From positions 77,306,767 to 77,370,766 of the forward strand of contig OY720346.1 in assembly GCA_963082975.1 (NCBI GenBank): 64,000 nt of DNA. Reading direction: 5' to 3'. A program made the position numbers and the translations under genes. This document shows, piece after piece, positions 1 through 11,506 of this stretch (position 1 is the stretch's first letter; every line of letters begins with the position of its first letter). Origin of the DNA: Labia minor. Lineage: Eukaryota > Arthropoda > Insecta > Dermaptera > Spongiphoridae. The notes under the pieces are model-generated. The model was given only the letters and a program-made list of their open reading frames with translations. It was not told the origin of the DNA and did no database searches.

Positions 1-2319
1 CTTTTACTTTGAAAGTAAACATTTAACAAGTTCAAGTTTATTAGAAAAATAAATTGTTTAATATAAGAAAGAACAGAATGACAGTGAAGAGAAGAAAGGA
101 ACCTGCCCTCAATTTAAGAAGAAATAAGATCTATTTTCAACTTGTATTATTAAAACTGAATTTATGATAAAATACAATAAAAAAATAAAATTTCAAAAAA
201 CATTTTTTCCCTTCTTGAAATAATCTTCTTATTTGAATTTTTTTCAAATAGAAACTGATTTAATTAATATTTTAATAATTTTAGAAGAAAAACATCTGGG
301 AATGCTAGGAAGCATTACTTATTCATATTTATCATAAAATTTCATAAATAATTCCAATTTATATGATCTTAATAATATATTATGAGAATTAGATAAATAA
401 TGTAGAGAGCAAAAAATATTTAAATATAGATATTTATTTAAATGAAATAAAATTATTTAATTTACAGAATGAAAATGTAATTTTAATCAAAATAAGAAAC
501 AATGTTTTTGATTAAAATGTTTTCAAGATTTATAATTACAATATATAAATATAAATTTTAATATTAAATGTTTAAATAATAATGGAATAATAATTATAAT
601 TATAATGATACGATCGAAGATGCGCTGAAAACATCGCTTATTTATAATTATGCGTTGAAAATATGGGAAATTTTCAACTTTGACCGCCGATTTGACCACG
701 TTCCCAACCGAATTTTAAAAAATCAAGACCACTTTACACTTACACTTATTTAAGCTCTACTCGAATCCAAAATCAAAATTTAAAAAATCAAAAATTTTTG
801 TCGACAGAGACACAGACATAGATTTTATAAACAAACTAAAAGTTCGTTGATAAAGAAACAATATAGGATACAAATCTGTATACTAATATAAAATATATAA
901 ATATAAATAAACACATTTTCTCAAGTTCTATTACCATATATTAATAATAACTAGTAGTTTTTTTAATTTATTAAAATTTAATTACTATATTATAAAATAA
1001 TACTTTATAATTTAAAATATAACTATATAAACTATTAAATTTATAAAATAATTTGTCGAATAATTAAGTTCTATATAACATGTGTCCAAATTTTAATGAT
1101 TACTAAAATTCACTTTTTAGTATGTAAACCAAACAAATTTATGGTGGTGTTGTGTATATTCTAATGGTTCACCTGTTGCTATTGGTTTACCATCAAGTGT
1201 TTTGTTGTTCAAGTTGTGAAGTTGTGTTTTAGTTTAAATTGAATTTTTCAACTGTCAACTGTAAAAACAAATTTGACTTTCAAACAGGAGAGAAAACAAT
1301 TATCTATAATACTATATTATTATTAGAATCTATTATTTTTTGTTTACCTTTTTTTAGCATTTTTTGCATATTAAATATAAAAAAAAAATTAAAAAGTAAA
1401 TAACCGCTTAGTCATGTAAAGAAATTTTATTTATTTAATATTTTATTGAATACTCAATTTACACGTGAAATTAATTTCATTATAAATTTAAAGGTACAAA
1501 TATCAATTAAAAAGATATCCATCATGAATTTAATCAGTTAATTTATTAAAAATTTAATTTGGGAAAAAAACTAGAAACTTAATCAGTTGTTCTTGTTCAC
1601 TTATTCAATTTATTAATGCAAATAAGAGTAGTTGAAAAATGAAAAGTAAGAGTTCCTTTAGGTCTAATCAATCTATTCCAGAGGGATAATCGAAGGAATT
1701 CACAAGACGACACAAAATATCCAATATATATAGGTAATTTTTATTTCTATGTTATTTTCATCTAAAGTAATGTTATTGACACTAAAATGGTATTTATACA
1801 AAAAAGTTACTCTAACATGGATTTTGATAAAAATTTACCAGTGCGTTCCTTATTTTATTCTAATAAACTTTTCTTATAAAATTTTGGACGCTCCTAGTTT
1901 ACGAGTTAAAATCTATTAAATTTTGCATATACATCTGTGGCCTCGGTTAAATTATTTTGTAAAAAAATTAAATATTTGTTTAATAAAAATTAAATTAAAC
2001 ATAAAAAAATAAAAAATATTCTATAAATATAAAAAAATATTATTTTAAACAGAATTAAATATTATTTTAAATGGGAATAAATATTATTTGAATAAAATTA
2101 AAATATTTTTTATTAAAATTAAATATTTATTTATTTCGTTAAAAATTACAGGTAATTTTTATTTCTGTTTTTTTTTCATCGAAAGTAATGTTAATTGTCA
2201 CTAAAATCATTTTTTTTTTAAATATTATTTGTAGTGATATTATTACTTAAATTGAATTATAAAATACTTAGATATATAAAAATATAATGAATTAAAATAA
2301 CGAAAACAATTCTTTTTTA
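1..2319. other. AT-rich non-coding stretch
   Basis: No open frame or splice-bounded exon can be supported. The sequence is nearly all A/T words. A slightly more GC-rich patch near 610-840 (CGCTGAAAACATCGC, GACCGCCGATTTGACC, then a GACAGAGACACAGACA run) looks like a decayed piece of an interspersed repeat with a GTCT-type core, but no ends were found. The piece at about 1130-1270 resembles, in inverse orientation, the sequence at 33725-33830 (both carry AGCAACAGGTG and CACCACCAT words), so it is probably repeat-derived. Confidence 0.5.
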
Positions 2320-2546
2320 GGTCCTCTATATCCTTGTGTATATTGTCATACGAATTTTATAAGTGAGGAATTTTTATGTAAACATCTTAAAAATGTTTTC
2401 ATAAAATAATATTTTCAATATTCAAAAATGGTGTAAAACTCAAAAAGGATACAAAGAAATATTTAAGCGAAAAATTTGAAGAAGAAACTGATTCAATCCA
2501 TACAGAAGACAATCGTACATATAATTATATAATTCAATATAATTGA
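2320..2546 (+). pseudogene. Decayed coding fragment with a C2H2-like finger
   Basis: After a possible acceptor (TTCTTTTTTAG ending at 2320), one frame reads 29 residues before a stop at 2407-2409. It contains YPCVYCHTNF and FLCKHLKN, the CxxC and first-histidine half of a C2H2 zinc finger; the second histidine position is not a histidine. A different frame from 2421 to 2546 then reads 41 lysine- and glutamate-rich residues with no stop, ending in TGA. Two adjacent coding-like frames joined by a frameshift suggest a dead exon or transposon-derived protein remnant. No parent gene is recognised. It may be chance, since only one finger half is present. Confidence 0.25.
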
Positions 2547-3784
2547 AAGCATGTTTATTTTTATAATATTTATATTTTTATATTTATTTTTTTTTTCTAA
2601 TATTGGCCTTTTTAACTTATTTAAACACTGAAAACATTCACTTATTCCCTCTTTTAATTTTTAGGATTATATGAATAAATAATTTTAATTTTCAACTCCT
2701 AATTGGATTTTCAAGTAAGATTTTAATATGGGTGGACAATGTATGAAGGGACATTTGGAGAAATGTGGTTGTTGTGGCCAAGAAGTTTCGAATAGATATA
2801 TCATATGCAATAATAATATATAATTAATTTACTGAATAAATTAAAATATATTTTAAATAAGAACACCAAAACAAATGAATGTTTTATGTAATATACTGAT
2901 TGAAACAAAATGGATGAAGACTTTTTACATATAAACTTCAAAAAAAAGGTCAAATGATTTTACGATGCTCTCTCTGAACCATATTTTTTTTTAACAAAAG
3001 GGAGGTGCCGGTACAGAAAGGTTGGAAACCACTTTATATATATATAATTTTTGCTAGTATAATAAGATAAGATTTGATAGTATGAAAAAATGTATTTATT
3101 TCCTATGTGTAAATTGATTTTATTTAAAAAGAAAAAAAAAATATTAATACTTATATTTATAAATTTTAATTCACTATAGTCAATTAAAAATTAATATTAT
3201 ATATAAATATATATTTTATAAAAGAAATAAAATTCACGTGATTCTAATCTATCTTTGATTTCTACGAGGACAATTGTAATTCGTGTTAAAATCCTGATTT
3301 TTCCAAACCACACTTTCTACCCCTTGACGCAAGTTAAAGGATGGTGGTTTGGTTAAAAAAAAATAATACTATAATATATCTAGTGCGAGTGCCGAGTCAA
3401 AAGGGGATGTTTAGAATCCAGATAATCTCCTGGGAGGGTGTATACATATGTCTTCTTTGAAATTTACTCTCAAAAGGCTTAAGAAAAATCCCAAAAGGAA
3501 ATCTCCCTCTTGATATTCAGCAACATTAAAAAGTGCAAGCCATAGAGAAAAACATCCAAGGCAAAAATAATTAATAAACAGATTAACTAATTAATATCTT
3601 ACAACAGGTAATTTTTTTTATATAAATATATATAAACTCTTTACAAAAAAACAAAGGAAGAGTGGTAGAGAAATGCTTTCTTATTTTCTTTTTTCAAAAA
3701 TAATGATTTATTAAAATTATTTTTAATTCATAGATTTACATAAACAATTTAAATAATAAATTATTATCAAGGGGAATCAAAATT
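2547..3784. other. Non-coding stretch with repeat pieces
   Basis: No gene is seen. The part around 2845-3072 shares words with 60835-61010 (TTTTAAATAAGAACAC, then ACTGATTGAA) and ends in the family D terminus AATTTTTGCTAGTATAATAA at about 3045-3066. The block GAAAGGTTGGAAACCACTTT near 3016 resembles a hAT-type end. The rest, including the GC-richer words at 3300-3550, is unassigned. Confidence 0.4.
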
Positions 3785-4054
3785 AAAATATATAAAACAA
3801 TTATTTTGCCGGTTGTATTATGTGAGACATGGTCTATGACTTTGGGAGAAGAGAGTAGATTTAGCGTATTAGAAAATAGGATTCTTCGCAGCATTTATGA
3901 GCCGGATGGTGGAGACTGCATAATGGGGAATTATGTACATGACATCTGTGCATCTCCAGACATAGTTAGAGTTATAAAATCGAGAAGGCTGCGATGGGCA
4001 GGATATGTGGCTAGAATGGGAGAGGAAAGAATAGCGAGTCACAGAGATAGATAG
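3785..4054 (+). pseudogene. LINE reverse transcriptase C-terminal fragment
   Basis: The frame from 3785 reads KIYKTIILPVVL, CETWSMTLGEE, then LENRILRSIYEP and PDIVRVIKSRRLRWAGYVAR. This is the conserved tail downstream of the catalytic domain of many insect and vertebrate non-LTR retrotransposon polymerases (usual form LYGxETW, VFERKxLRxIYGP, RLRWxGHVxRM). Only about 90 residues remain. The YADD catalytic region, endonuclease and N-terminus are absent, so it is 5' truncated as expected of LINE insertions. A short GATA repeat (4045-4062) follows the frame and looks like the simple-repeat tail of the element. The exact clade cannot be fixed. Confidence 0.65.
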
Positions 4055-4346
4055 ATAGATATTTGAATCATAATTTCATTTACATATTTTAAGCTATGTA
4101 TGTATGTATGTACCTACGTTTACACCTCCGAGTTTATTAGTCTTAATAGTAAGGTTATTATTTAAAACTACAATTTAACATTTGATACAATTTGTAGTTA
4201 GTTTAGTTAATTTACTAGATTTCGTTGACCACAAGTATGGTATGGTATATATGTATAAATTTACAAAGTTCTAACAATAAAAATGAAATGTTATATTTTG
4301 ATATATAAAATATAAAAACTAGGCAAATTGACATTTTATATAAAAG

Positions 4347-4836
4347 TACCTGGTTCACCGAGCCGTCGTTCGGTAATTAAAAAAAATTTTCCTTATTATA
4401 TCGGGTTTGGATGGTAATATTAATACCTGGTTCACCGAGCTGCCGTTCAAATAATTTAAAAAAGCATAAATTAAAGAAAAATAGTCATAAAATATACAGC
4501 CCTTAAATGTACGTATTAATGCACTGAAAGACAGAAAAGTATGACCTGTGGATATAACATAATATATATTTCGTAATATGATTTTATTTATATTTATAAT
4601 ATTTTGTATTTAAGGAAGCACTGTCTGGCGTAGTTGTTGTCGTCATTTAAATTTCCTATTTTATATTATGAAAAAACTAATAAAGATGATTTTTCCCAAT
4701 ACTGAAACCTATATAGATCGATTTTTCTTTCTAAAAATTATCTATGGTGTGAATTTCAAAAAAAAATCCTTCGAGTGGTTTAATATTTCAAAAATACAAA
4801 TATATATATTATATATAATATAATTTTTGCTAGTAT
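4347..4836 (+). repeat. Family D interspersed repeat, copy 1
   Basis: It starts with ACCTGGTTCACCGAG plus an imperfect hairpin (CCGAGCC/TTCGGT) and ends in AATTTTTGCTAGTAT. The hairpin start is present twice (4349 and 4427), so the left end is duplicated. Internal landmarks shared with other copies are TACAGCCCTTAAATGTACGT, TTAATGCACTGAAAGACAGA and a GACGT-containing block near 4625-4650. Possibly a non-autonomous rolling-circle element; no protein-coding frame. Confidence 0.6.
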
Positions 4837-5542
4837 TTGACATTTTTATAAAATATATCAACAAGAAAGTCTACTGATGAATCTAATCAAGGACTTTCAT
4901 GTTCCTACATAAAATACACACAGACGATACTATCCAATGTTTTTAGATGGGAAGATTCATTTTATTTGTTCTTATATAAAATACAAGGACTGTATGAAGG
5001 TATGTTCCAACCAAAAAGTTAAAGAATTGAGAAAAGAAATAACATTCTATTATGATATTTGTGATAGAAAATAGGAGAATGTTTTAAAAATTATAAATAG
5101 TTAAGGTAATTAAATTTTATCAATATATAATTATATCTATTATTTATCTATTGTTTTATTATTATTTTATTATGTACATTCCTCATGCCACTCTTGTCCC
5201 TTACGGTCAGAGACTACGCCTCATTCTCATATAATACAACAGGAATAATAATTGTTTTATAAAAAAATGTTAACCTAAAATTTGTTGAGCAATTTTGAAT
5301 TTATTAAAAAAATGAAAACAATTGAAACAAATACAATCAATAAGTCAAAGGTAAGTTAATAAAATCAAGTTAATTTTAGTTTCATAATATAAATTTAATT
5401 TTTACTTAACTTAAATTTATGATCATTTGAACAGGTACGTCATCATTAGAAGTTTGTACTAGAGTTTGAGTCGAAATTTTAATATATCGGCTAATAAAAG
5501 TTCTTAAATTGGAATGATTAATTTTTTTTAATTTATATTTTT
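4837..5542. other. AT-rich non-coding stretch
   Basis: No gene, RNA or defined repeat end is seen. The region is plain AT-rich sequence between a family D repeat and a HINE-A copy. Confidence 0.5.
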
Positions 5543-6134
5543 ACTTTCTCGCCAGAGAGAGATAGTATTGCGATCACGAAAATTTTCGATGTCGAAATTT
5601 TGAGGTTTTTATACGTTTTGAAGGTTCCTGAATCATTTTCACTGAGGTTGAGAAAAATGTCTCTCTGTGTGTGTATGTAGACAAGATTATGCAAAAACGG
5701 TTTGAGATAGAATAATGAAATCTGGTATACGGGAATTATTCAAAATTCGTAATTTTCTATCAACTTTTGAGAAATGTAGCTCAACCGGAAAAGGGTCATT
5801 ACCTACAATTTTTGATTTTTTTTCCACTAAAGTGACCGTAAAAATAAAGATATATGTTTAATAGTTTTTCACACGATTAAAAATTGTATAAAACTGATAT
5901 ATATAGAATTTCAGCTTGATTGAATCGCTGAAAGTACCGGAATTAATTTTTTAACACTGCAAATCACGCGTCAACACGTGACGTGGTGCCATCAACAAAG
6001 AGCTAAACATGCGCTGATTTAATAAATATTATTTATTAATTTTAATTTATAATTAATTAAATTTAATTTAAATATAATATATGTTAATTAATCCAATTCA
6101 AATTTGCAAGATAGTCGAATGGAGACACTCCAGC
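5543..6134 (+). mobile_element. HINE-A element (DINE-1-like), near full length
   Basis: The left end carries an ACTATCTCGCC-type hairpin (mutated here), followed by TTGCGATCACGAAAATTTTC, a TG core (near 5663-5677), TAGCTCAACCGGAA, TATAGAATTTCAGCTTGATT and a right end with GAGACACTCCAG after the subterminal repeat. The order of subterminal inverted repeat, microsatellite core and 3' hairpin matches Helentron-associated elements. It carries no coding capacity. Confidence 0.7.
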
Positions 6135-6563
6135 TTTTTTCTAGTAGTTGTGGTATTTGTTTTTAATATCATGTAGGCATATTATCTAAAAATATAATGA
6201 ATATAATAAATGATAAGATGGTAGAGATGAAAATAATATAATATTATTATTACAAGAAAACATTTGAAATATTTTTCATATCCTCTCTGTTGTACAATAA
6301 TTCGGTTGTATGTCTCAAATATTCAAGTTTTTTTTATGGTTTGTGAATTTATAAATATGTTGGCATCCAATGTTTGAAAGCATTTTCAAATGATATATAC
6401 ATATTGTTTATAAACATTGATGAAAAATGGTAAATAATCATCGTACAACACCGGTAGCCATTTATCTTATTGAATATCCGATATTTTACATTTATCTATA
6501 TTTATAAGGCTTATAAGATGATAAAAGAAAACAAATATGTTTTTTTTTAGGTAACAGTATATA
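6135..6563. other. AT-rich non-coding stretch
   Basis: Nothing recognisable; no open frame, splice-bounded exon or repeat terminus. Confidence 0.5.
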
Positions 6564-7004
6564 CAGTACCTGGTTCACCGAGCCTCGGCTCGGTACTTGA
6601 AAAAAATTATTCCTTATGAACTATGAATATATAAAAGATTATTATTTAAAATAAATAAACGACAAAATATATATAAAACAATTTCAAATAATTTATAAAT
6701 GAATATAAATTAAAAATAAAATAGTCATAAAACATACAGCCCTTAAACGTACGTATTAATGCACTGAAAGACAAAAAAAAATATGGCTTGTGGAGATATA
6801 ACATAATATATATATATATATATCTAAATTGGTTACAATATATTATTAAAATAAATATTTTTAATTTAATTTTATTTATAATATTTTGTATTTAAGGAAA
6901 CGCTATCTGACGTCCTTTAAATTTACTATTTTAAATTTAAAAAAAAACTAATAAAGATGAATTTTCTTGAGGCTGAAACCAATACAGATCGATTTTTATA
7001 ACGT
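6564..7004 (+). repeat. Family D repeat, copy 2, 3' end replaced
   Basis: The left end has the best preserved hairpin of the family: ACCGAGC-CTCG-GCTCGGT at 6576-6593. The body follows copy 1 (TACAGCCCTTAAACGTACGT, CACTGAAAGACA, CTGACGTC). At the block AATACAGATCGATTTTT the copy switches into a family C (GTCT core) sequence instead of reaching the usual CTAGTATAATAAG end. This junction marks a chimera or nested insertion. Confidence 0.6.
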
Positions 7005-7310
7005 TTTTCTTAACTTCACTTGACGTCTGTCTCTCTGTCTGTCTGTTCGCTCTTTTGACAAATTGAAATCGATTTTTCATCGACTTTTTATTGAGATAGA
7101 CATTTGAAAATTTTTATAGATATTTCAATGGATCCCTAGAAGGTATAAATGAAATATAATTGAATTATAATTAATTAATTGTAATTAATTAGAGATTAAT
7201 TACTTTTAGTAACTAACTCCTTTTGTATTGCTCCGATTATTTTTTTTAACTGATTCTGAAGCATAAATATTGATTTCAAGATAGATTTTCATTTTGAAAG
7301 TAATTAAGTA
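7005..7310 (+). repeat. Family C repeat (GTCT core)
   Basis: It contains TTAACTTCACTTGACGTC, a CTGTCTCTCTGTCTGTCTGT core at 7025-7044, then ACAAATTGAAATCGATTTTT and TGAGATAGACATTTGAAAAT. The same order occurs at 42178 and, inverted, at 44560 and 47795. The GTCT-rich core is a hallmark of DINE-1-like elements; the ends could not be defined. Confidence 0.5.
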
Positions 7311-8108
7311 ATACGCACGTATTAATGCACTGAAAGACAGAAAAGTATGGCCTAAGGATATAACATAATATATCGTAATTTGAATACAAAATATTATTAA
7401 AATAAATATTTTATTTATATTTATAATATTTTGTATTTAAGGAAGCGCTTTCTGACGTAGTTGCTGACGTCATTTAAATTTACTATTTTAAAATATGACA
7501 AAGATGATTTTTCACGAGACTGAAACCTATATAGATCGATTTTTCTTTCTAAAAATTACCTATGGGGTGAATTTCAAAAAAATACTTCGAACGGTTTATA
7601 TCAAAAATACATATACGAGGGTGGAGTGAAAAGTTTCAGGCCTGACCAAGAAAAACGATGTTTTTAAATTTTGTTTTTGTTTTATTTTTCAACAATCAAG
7701 ATAGCTGAGACCTGTACGATGTTAGCTGAACGTGTGTGAAATACGTGGGTGCCGCATTTGCTAACGTTAGACCAAAAACTGCTTCGAAAAAACATTTCTA
7801 CCGACAATTTGGCACCTTAGGCGTAATCCAAACGAATTTTTGCGTCGATTCATAACTGTTGAGGAGATTTAAATTATATTAAATCAAATTTAATTAATTA
7901 AATAATTAGTTAATTAATTAATTTATTTAATTTAATTGACTACAAAACCGTTATGAGAAATGTATCAGTGTTGATTTTGATTATATTGAAAAATATAGCA
8001 AAAAAAAACTTTAAAAACATCGTTTTTCTTGGTCAGACCGGAAACTTTTCACCCCACCCTCGTATATATATATATATACAATTTTTGTTAGTATAATAAG
8101 ATAAGATA
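7311..8108 (+). repeat. Family D repeat, copy 3, split by a mariner MITE
   Basis: The body from CGCACGTATTAATGCACTGA through TTTCAAAAAAATACTTCGAA and the terminal TTTTTGTTAGTATAATAAGA (8083-8102) belong to one copy. They are separated by the inverted-terminal element at 7616-8062, which entered a TA in the AT-rich part near the 3' end. The 5' hairpin end is missing. Confidence 0.65.
7616..8062. mobile_element. Mariner-type MITE, copy 1
   Basis: Terminal inverted repeats start with CGAGGGTGGAGTGAAAAGTT at the left and mirror as AACTTTTCACCCCACCCTCG at the right, extending through a CCTGACCAAGAAAAACGATG block. A TA dinucleotide flanks each side. The interior shares CCGCATTTGCTAACGTTA and TTTTTGCGTCGATTCATAAC with the copy at 49614. 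There is no usable transposase frame, so it depends on an autonomous relative. Confidence 0.85.
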
Positions 8109-8710
8109 TATATACCAGGTATAAACCAATAGTTAATTGAATTTATCCATTTACAGATAAAATGATTAAAATATCGTTGAATAAATTAAATTTTCACTTC
8201 CTTTACGGAAGTTGGAAAGCAAATTGATTAGTTCATTTAAATTTAATTAGCACATTCGTTTTACGATTGACAGTAAATGGTTGGGTTGATAAAGAGTGAG
8301 CGTGTGCGAGTGAGTGGTAAGAGGAATAGAAAATCAAGCCTCTCAACTAGTCTTAATTGAATTTATTTGATATTAAGAAGATAGCGTGGACAAATATCGT
8401 CTCGTTAAGAAAATGAATCGTGAATTTCGTTGCCTGGCCAAAATAATAGCATTAAAACGAAAGCGACGCTCCGAAAGATTAGCTTGATGAGATTTGAAAA
8501 ATCCACTTAGAAGTTATCTGATACGAAATAAATAGATATATAATTAAAATATACTTAAAATAATAATAATAGAAAAAAAAATAGAAGATGAAGATGAAAA
8601 AATAAAAAAAAAAAGTTTTTAACTTAAAAAAAAAAAAGAAAAATTTGTTGAATGAATTGATATATTTATTAATTTCATTATATTAACATTCTTAATATTT
8701 ATGAAAATAA
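8109..8710. other. Unassigned, partly GC-richer non-coding stretch
   Basis: The part 8270-8520 is less AT-biased than its surroundings (GAGCGTGTGCGAGTGAGTGG, GAAAGCGACGCTCCGAAAG) and matches no other place in the window. It has no long open frame. It could be an untranslated exon or promoter of a gene outside what is visible, or old repeat; nothing decides this. Confidence 0.3.
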
Positions 8711-8750
8711 GCTGGAGTGTCTCCACTCGACTAACTCGCAATTTGACCTC
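8711..8750 (-). repeat. HINE-A right-end fragment
   Basis: Reads CTGGAGTGTCTCCACTCGAC followed by TAACTCGC, the inverted complement of the HINE-A 3' end with its GAGTG-GAGA-CACTC hairpin. The rest of the element is absent. Confidence 0.5.
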
Positions 8751-8756
8751 AAAGCA

Positions 8757-9028
8757 AAATTTTGGGGTCGCGAGAGATTTTAATGTCAAATATTTAAATG
8801 CACGATTTTGTAACATCTAGAGTCTAGAAATTATATACAAATACACACCTAAATTCTATATGTATATTTGTGCATTTGGATTTATAAGTATGTAAGTATG
8901 TATATTGTTACCTAATAAATAAATCATCAAAAAATATTTATATATGTTTCTTTTATATTTGTACGGGGTCGCCAGGAAACTCACAATCATAAATGGGGTC
9001 GCGATTGAAAAAAGTTTAAGAAGCTCTG
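8757..9028 (+). repeat. Old hAT-like remnant
   Basis: The words GGGGTCGCGAGAGATTTT near 8762 and GGGGTCGCGATTGAAAAAAG near 8996, followed by TTTAAGAAGCTCTGATC, are typical of decayed hAT elements that end in a GGTTxAGAAxxxCTG terminus. A target duplication was not found. Confidence 0.3.
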
Positions 9029-9036
9029 ATCTAGGC

Positions 9037-9322
9037 CAATTATCCTCAACCACTGTGCGGGATTTTCAAAATGTCCCGTCAAATTTTACAAATGTAAAGT
9101 TCAAATTAAGAAAAAGTACTTATTTATTTTATATGTATGTAAAAAAAAAAGGTAAAATGTTTTGACTGACGATCAGGCTCTTAAACATTTTTGACTTTTT
9201 TTCAATTTTTTCAATATGGTAAATAAGTAAATAACTTTTAAACTTATCTTTTTCTTTGTGGGCCGTCAAATTTTAAACTGTTAAAAGTGTGCCGCGGTAA
9301 AAAAAAAGGTTGAGAATCACTG
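9037..9322. mobile_element. hAT MITE with 8-bp target duplication
   Basis: The left end CAATTATCCTCAACCACTG pairs with the right end GGTTGAGAATCACTG. Flanks are ATCTAGGC at 9029-9036 and ATCTAAGC at 9323-9330, an 8-bp duplication with one mismatch, as hAT transposases make. About 286 bp, non-coding. Confidence 0.6.
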
Positions 9323-9642
9323 ATCTAAGCACTTATCTATTTAATTAAAATGATAAAAAAGAAACGCTTTAATTATGAACATAACGTTATTTATAGGATA
9401 TACGGGAAGGTTGCTTCTAAATAAACAAGCTATATTTCTCAATAAATGTAGATATTACGCGTATTCGAATGGGCCACAAGTGTACCAAGTATTAACAAAG
9501 GATAGCCATTTTAGTTTTGAGTTTTTTCACATAAGTAGGCTATAAACACTCTGTTAAGTTTTTTATTTTTCAAATATCTCATTAACATTGAATATTTATT
9601 AGTTCTGTTTCTAGAATAGAGTAAAAAATAATGTATATAATG
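9323..9642. other. Non-coding stretch
   Basis: No gene or repeat end is seen other than the target duplications of the neighbouring hAT elements. Confidence 0.4.
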
Positions 9643-9925
9643 CAGGGCCGCGACGTGGGTGCAAAGCGCCCGTGTGCAAATTTTTAAAAAGCGCCCCCTT
9701 TATCAATAGAACAATAAAAGCTTACCACTTAATTGCTATTGGCACTAATTTACACTTTTACGCACAATGCTCTAATTCACAGAGTTTGAATATTTCTAAA
9801 TAAATTAATAAATTTAAAAATATAGTCAGAATACATAAAATAAAAAAGAATGGTCAGTTTGGCGCCCCCTACACCAGGCGCCCGTGGGCAACGCCCACCT
9901 TGCACAAGTGCACGCCGCGGCCCTG
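9643..9925. mobile_element. hAT MITE with perfect 8-bp target duplication
   Basis: The left terminus CAGGGCCGCG mirrors the right terminus CGCGGCCCTG, and a perfect ATATAATG duplication lies at 9635-9642 and 9926-9933. The interior holds GC-rich GCGCCC words near both ends (subterminal repeats) and an AT-rich middle. No transposase frame. Confidence 0.85.
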
Positions 9926-9940
9926 ATATAATGTATGTAT

Positions 9941-11072
9941 GTAATCCCCTTACTAACCTTACCTAGAGACTGCTTATAGTTACCAGCGATTGCTCTTTAC
10001 TTTTTAAGTCATAGATTAATATTAAGGATTAACTGAATTCAGATTACAGGTAACTACTATGATAATGATTAATATTGTATTATTATTATTTATATTTGTG
10101 TATATAATGTTTAATTGATTAATTGTTTAATAAAACAGGTATTTATAACCTCGTAATACTGACGGTTGTCCTTCATCCTTCTAGCCATAATAATAGAATT
10201 AAATAATCTGAATTCAGTTAATCCTTAATAGTGGCGTACCTAGGGGGGTGCGGTGGGTGCGGTCCGCACCGGGCGGCACTTATCTTGGGGCGGCATTTTT
10301 TATATTTAGTTATAGTTGTAAAAAGCAACTTATTCATTTCATATTTATTTTTTTTCTTTCTTGAATAATAAATGATTATTATGATTATTATAAGTTTACT
10401 ATTTGATTTATATAAATTATGATTAACTATATGATTTCGAATATTATTCCTCGGTGTATATAAATGCATTTTAGGGTACATTTTGAATTCTAATTCCAAG
10501 AACAGGATAATAATTATATTTTATTGTATTCATTAAAATTCGTTGAATTTGTAAACGCATCTTTACGATTCTGTTCAGCAATTTTTCCGAACTAAAATTT
10601 TTTGATATCAGTTTATAAATGTCATTTCTTTTGAAAAGTTTATATGATTACTTTGAAGTGATATACCAATATTTTTTTAAATAATCGATTTTTCTTTTGA
10701 AAAGCAGGGCCGGCGGAAAAAATATAAATATAAATTTTGAGAGCATTATACACGATTTTTCTAGTATGAAAGCTAGAAGAGTAAATATTATATTAATATG
10801 TTTACGAGTGCATACAAATATGTGTAAAAAAATTTACTCTGTGTATTAATTATATTGATTAAATAACTTAATAATTTATTTATGTGCATTAATTTATAAA
10901 TACCACTATTTGATTGACTTATAATAAAAAGGGCGGCAAACTGGAGATCGCCCCGGGCGGCAAAAGTTCTAGGTACGCCACTGATCCTTAATATTAATCT
11001 ATGACTTAAAAAGTAAAGAGCAGTCGCTGGTAACTATAAGCAGTCTCTAGGTAAGGTTAGTATGGGGATTAC
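9941..11072. repeat. Palindromic element interrupted by a hAT MITE
   Basis: The left arm 9941-10048 (GTAATCCCCTTACTAACC, CCTAGAGACTGCTTATAGTT, CTTTTTAAGTCATAGATTAA, TTAACTGAATTCAGATTA) is the inverted complement of a right arm made of 10204-10228 plus 10992-11072 (CAGTCTCTAGGTAAGGTTAG, GGGGATTAC). The right arm is cut by the hAT element at 10229-10983. Before insertion the element was about 370 bp with about 105-bp arms. Confidence 0.75.
10229..10983. mobile_element. hAT MITE (GTGGCGTACCTAGG family), copy 1
   Basis: The termini AGTGGCGTACCTAGG and CCTAGGTACGCCACTG are inverted; the first base of the left terminus is mutated from C to T. The target duplication ATCCTTAA is perfect (10221-10228 and 10984-10991). 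GC-rich subterminal blocks (GGGGCGGCATTTTTTA at the left, GGGCGGCAAACTGGAGATCG at the right) are shared with the copy at 32985. Open frames through it are chance products of the GC-rich ends. Confidence 0.85.
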
Positions 11073-11118
11073 ACCTTCCCCCTTTACATATATATATTTA
11101 TAGTGCCTTATAATGGAT

Positions 11119-11506
11119 TTGTGGTCGCCAAACTTTTTTGATCATCGACCTCTATATACATAATTTTTCGAAATCTCCATCTACCCCCCCATAAACGTAA
11201 TTTTCAGATAATTAAAATACAACTATCTATTAGCTTTAATATTTAATAAATCAGAAACAAGTAAAGTAGAGTTACAGATTTTTTACTTCTTTTCACCCAA
11301 ATAAATATATATAAAGGTTTATTATTTTATTTTCTATAAAAAAAAATGTTATTAAGTCAATTATATATAAAATTTAAAATTTTACATATGCAGTTAGGTA
11401 TGTGTGATTTTCCTTCGAGTCTCAATCGACCCCCATTCGATCCCTACTGTTGTTAAATAGACTCCTGGGGTTCTACGATATATATAGATCACATTGGCGA
11501 CCACTG
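11119..11506. mobile_element. hAT-like MITE with inverted ends
   Basis: The left end GTGGTCGCCAAACTTTTTTG and the right end CACATTGGCGACCACTG are inverted over GTGGTCGCCAA. Polypyrimidine and CCCCCC words lie near both ends. No matching 8-bp duplication was found, so the boundary bases may have mutated. Confidence 0.5.

Noticed and set aside
8944-9165. Opposed frames at 8856-9053 and 8944-9165
   Set aside because: They cover hAT remnants with inverted ends.
10218-10499. 93-codon minus-strand frame, and its near twin at 32941-33243
   Set aside because: Both run through the GC-rich end of the same hAT MITE family; the shared peptide reflects the shared repeat, not a gene.
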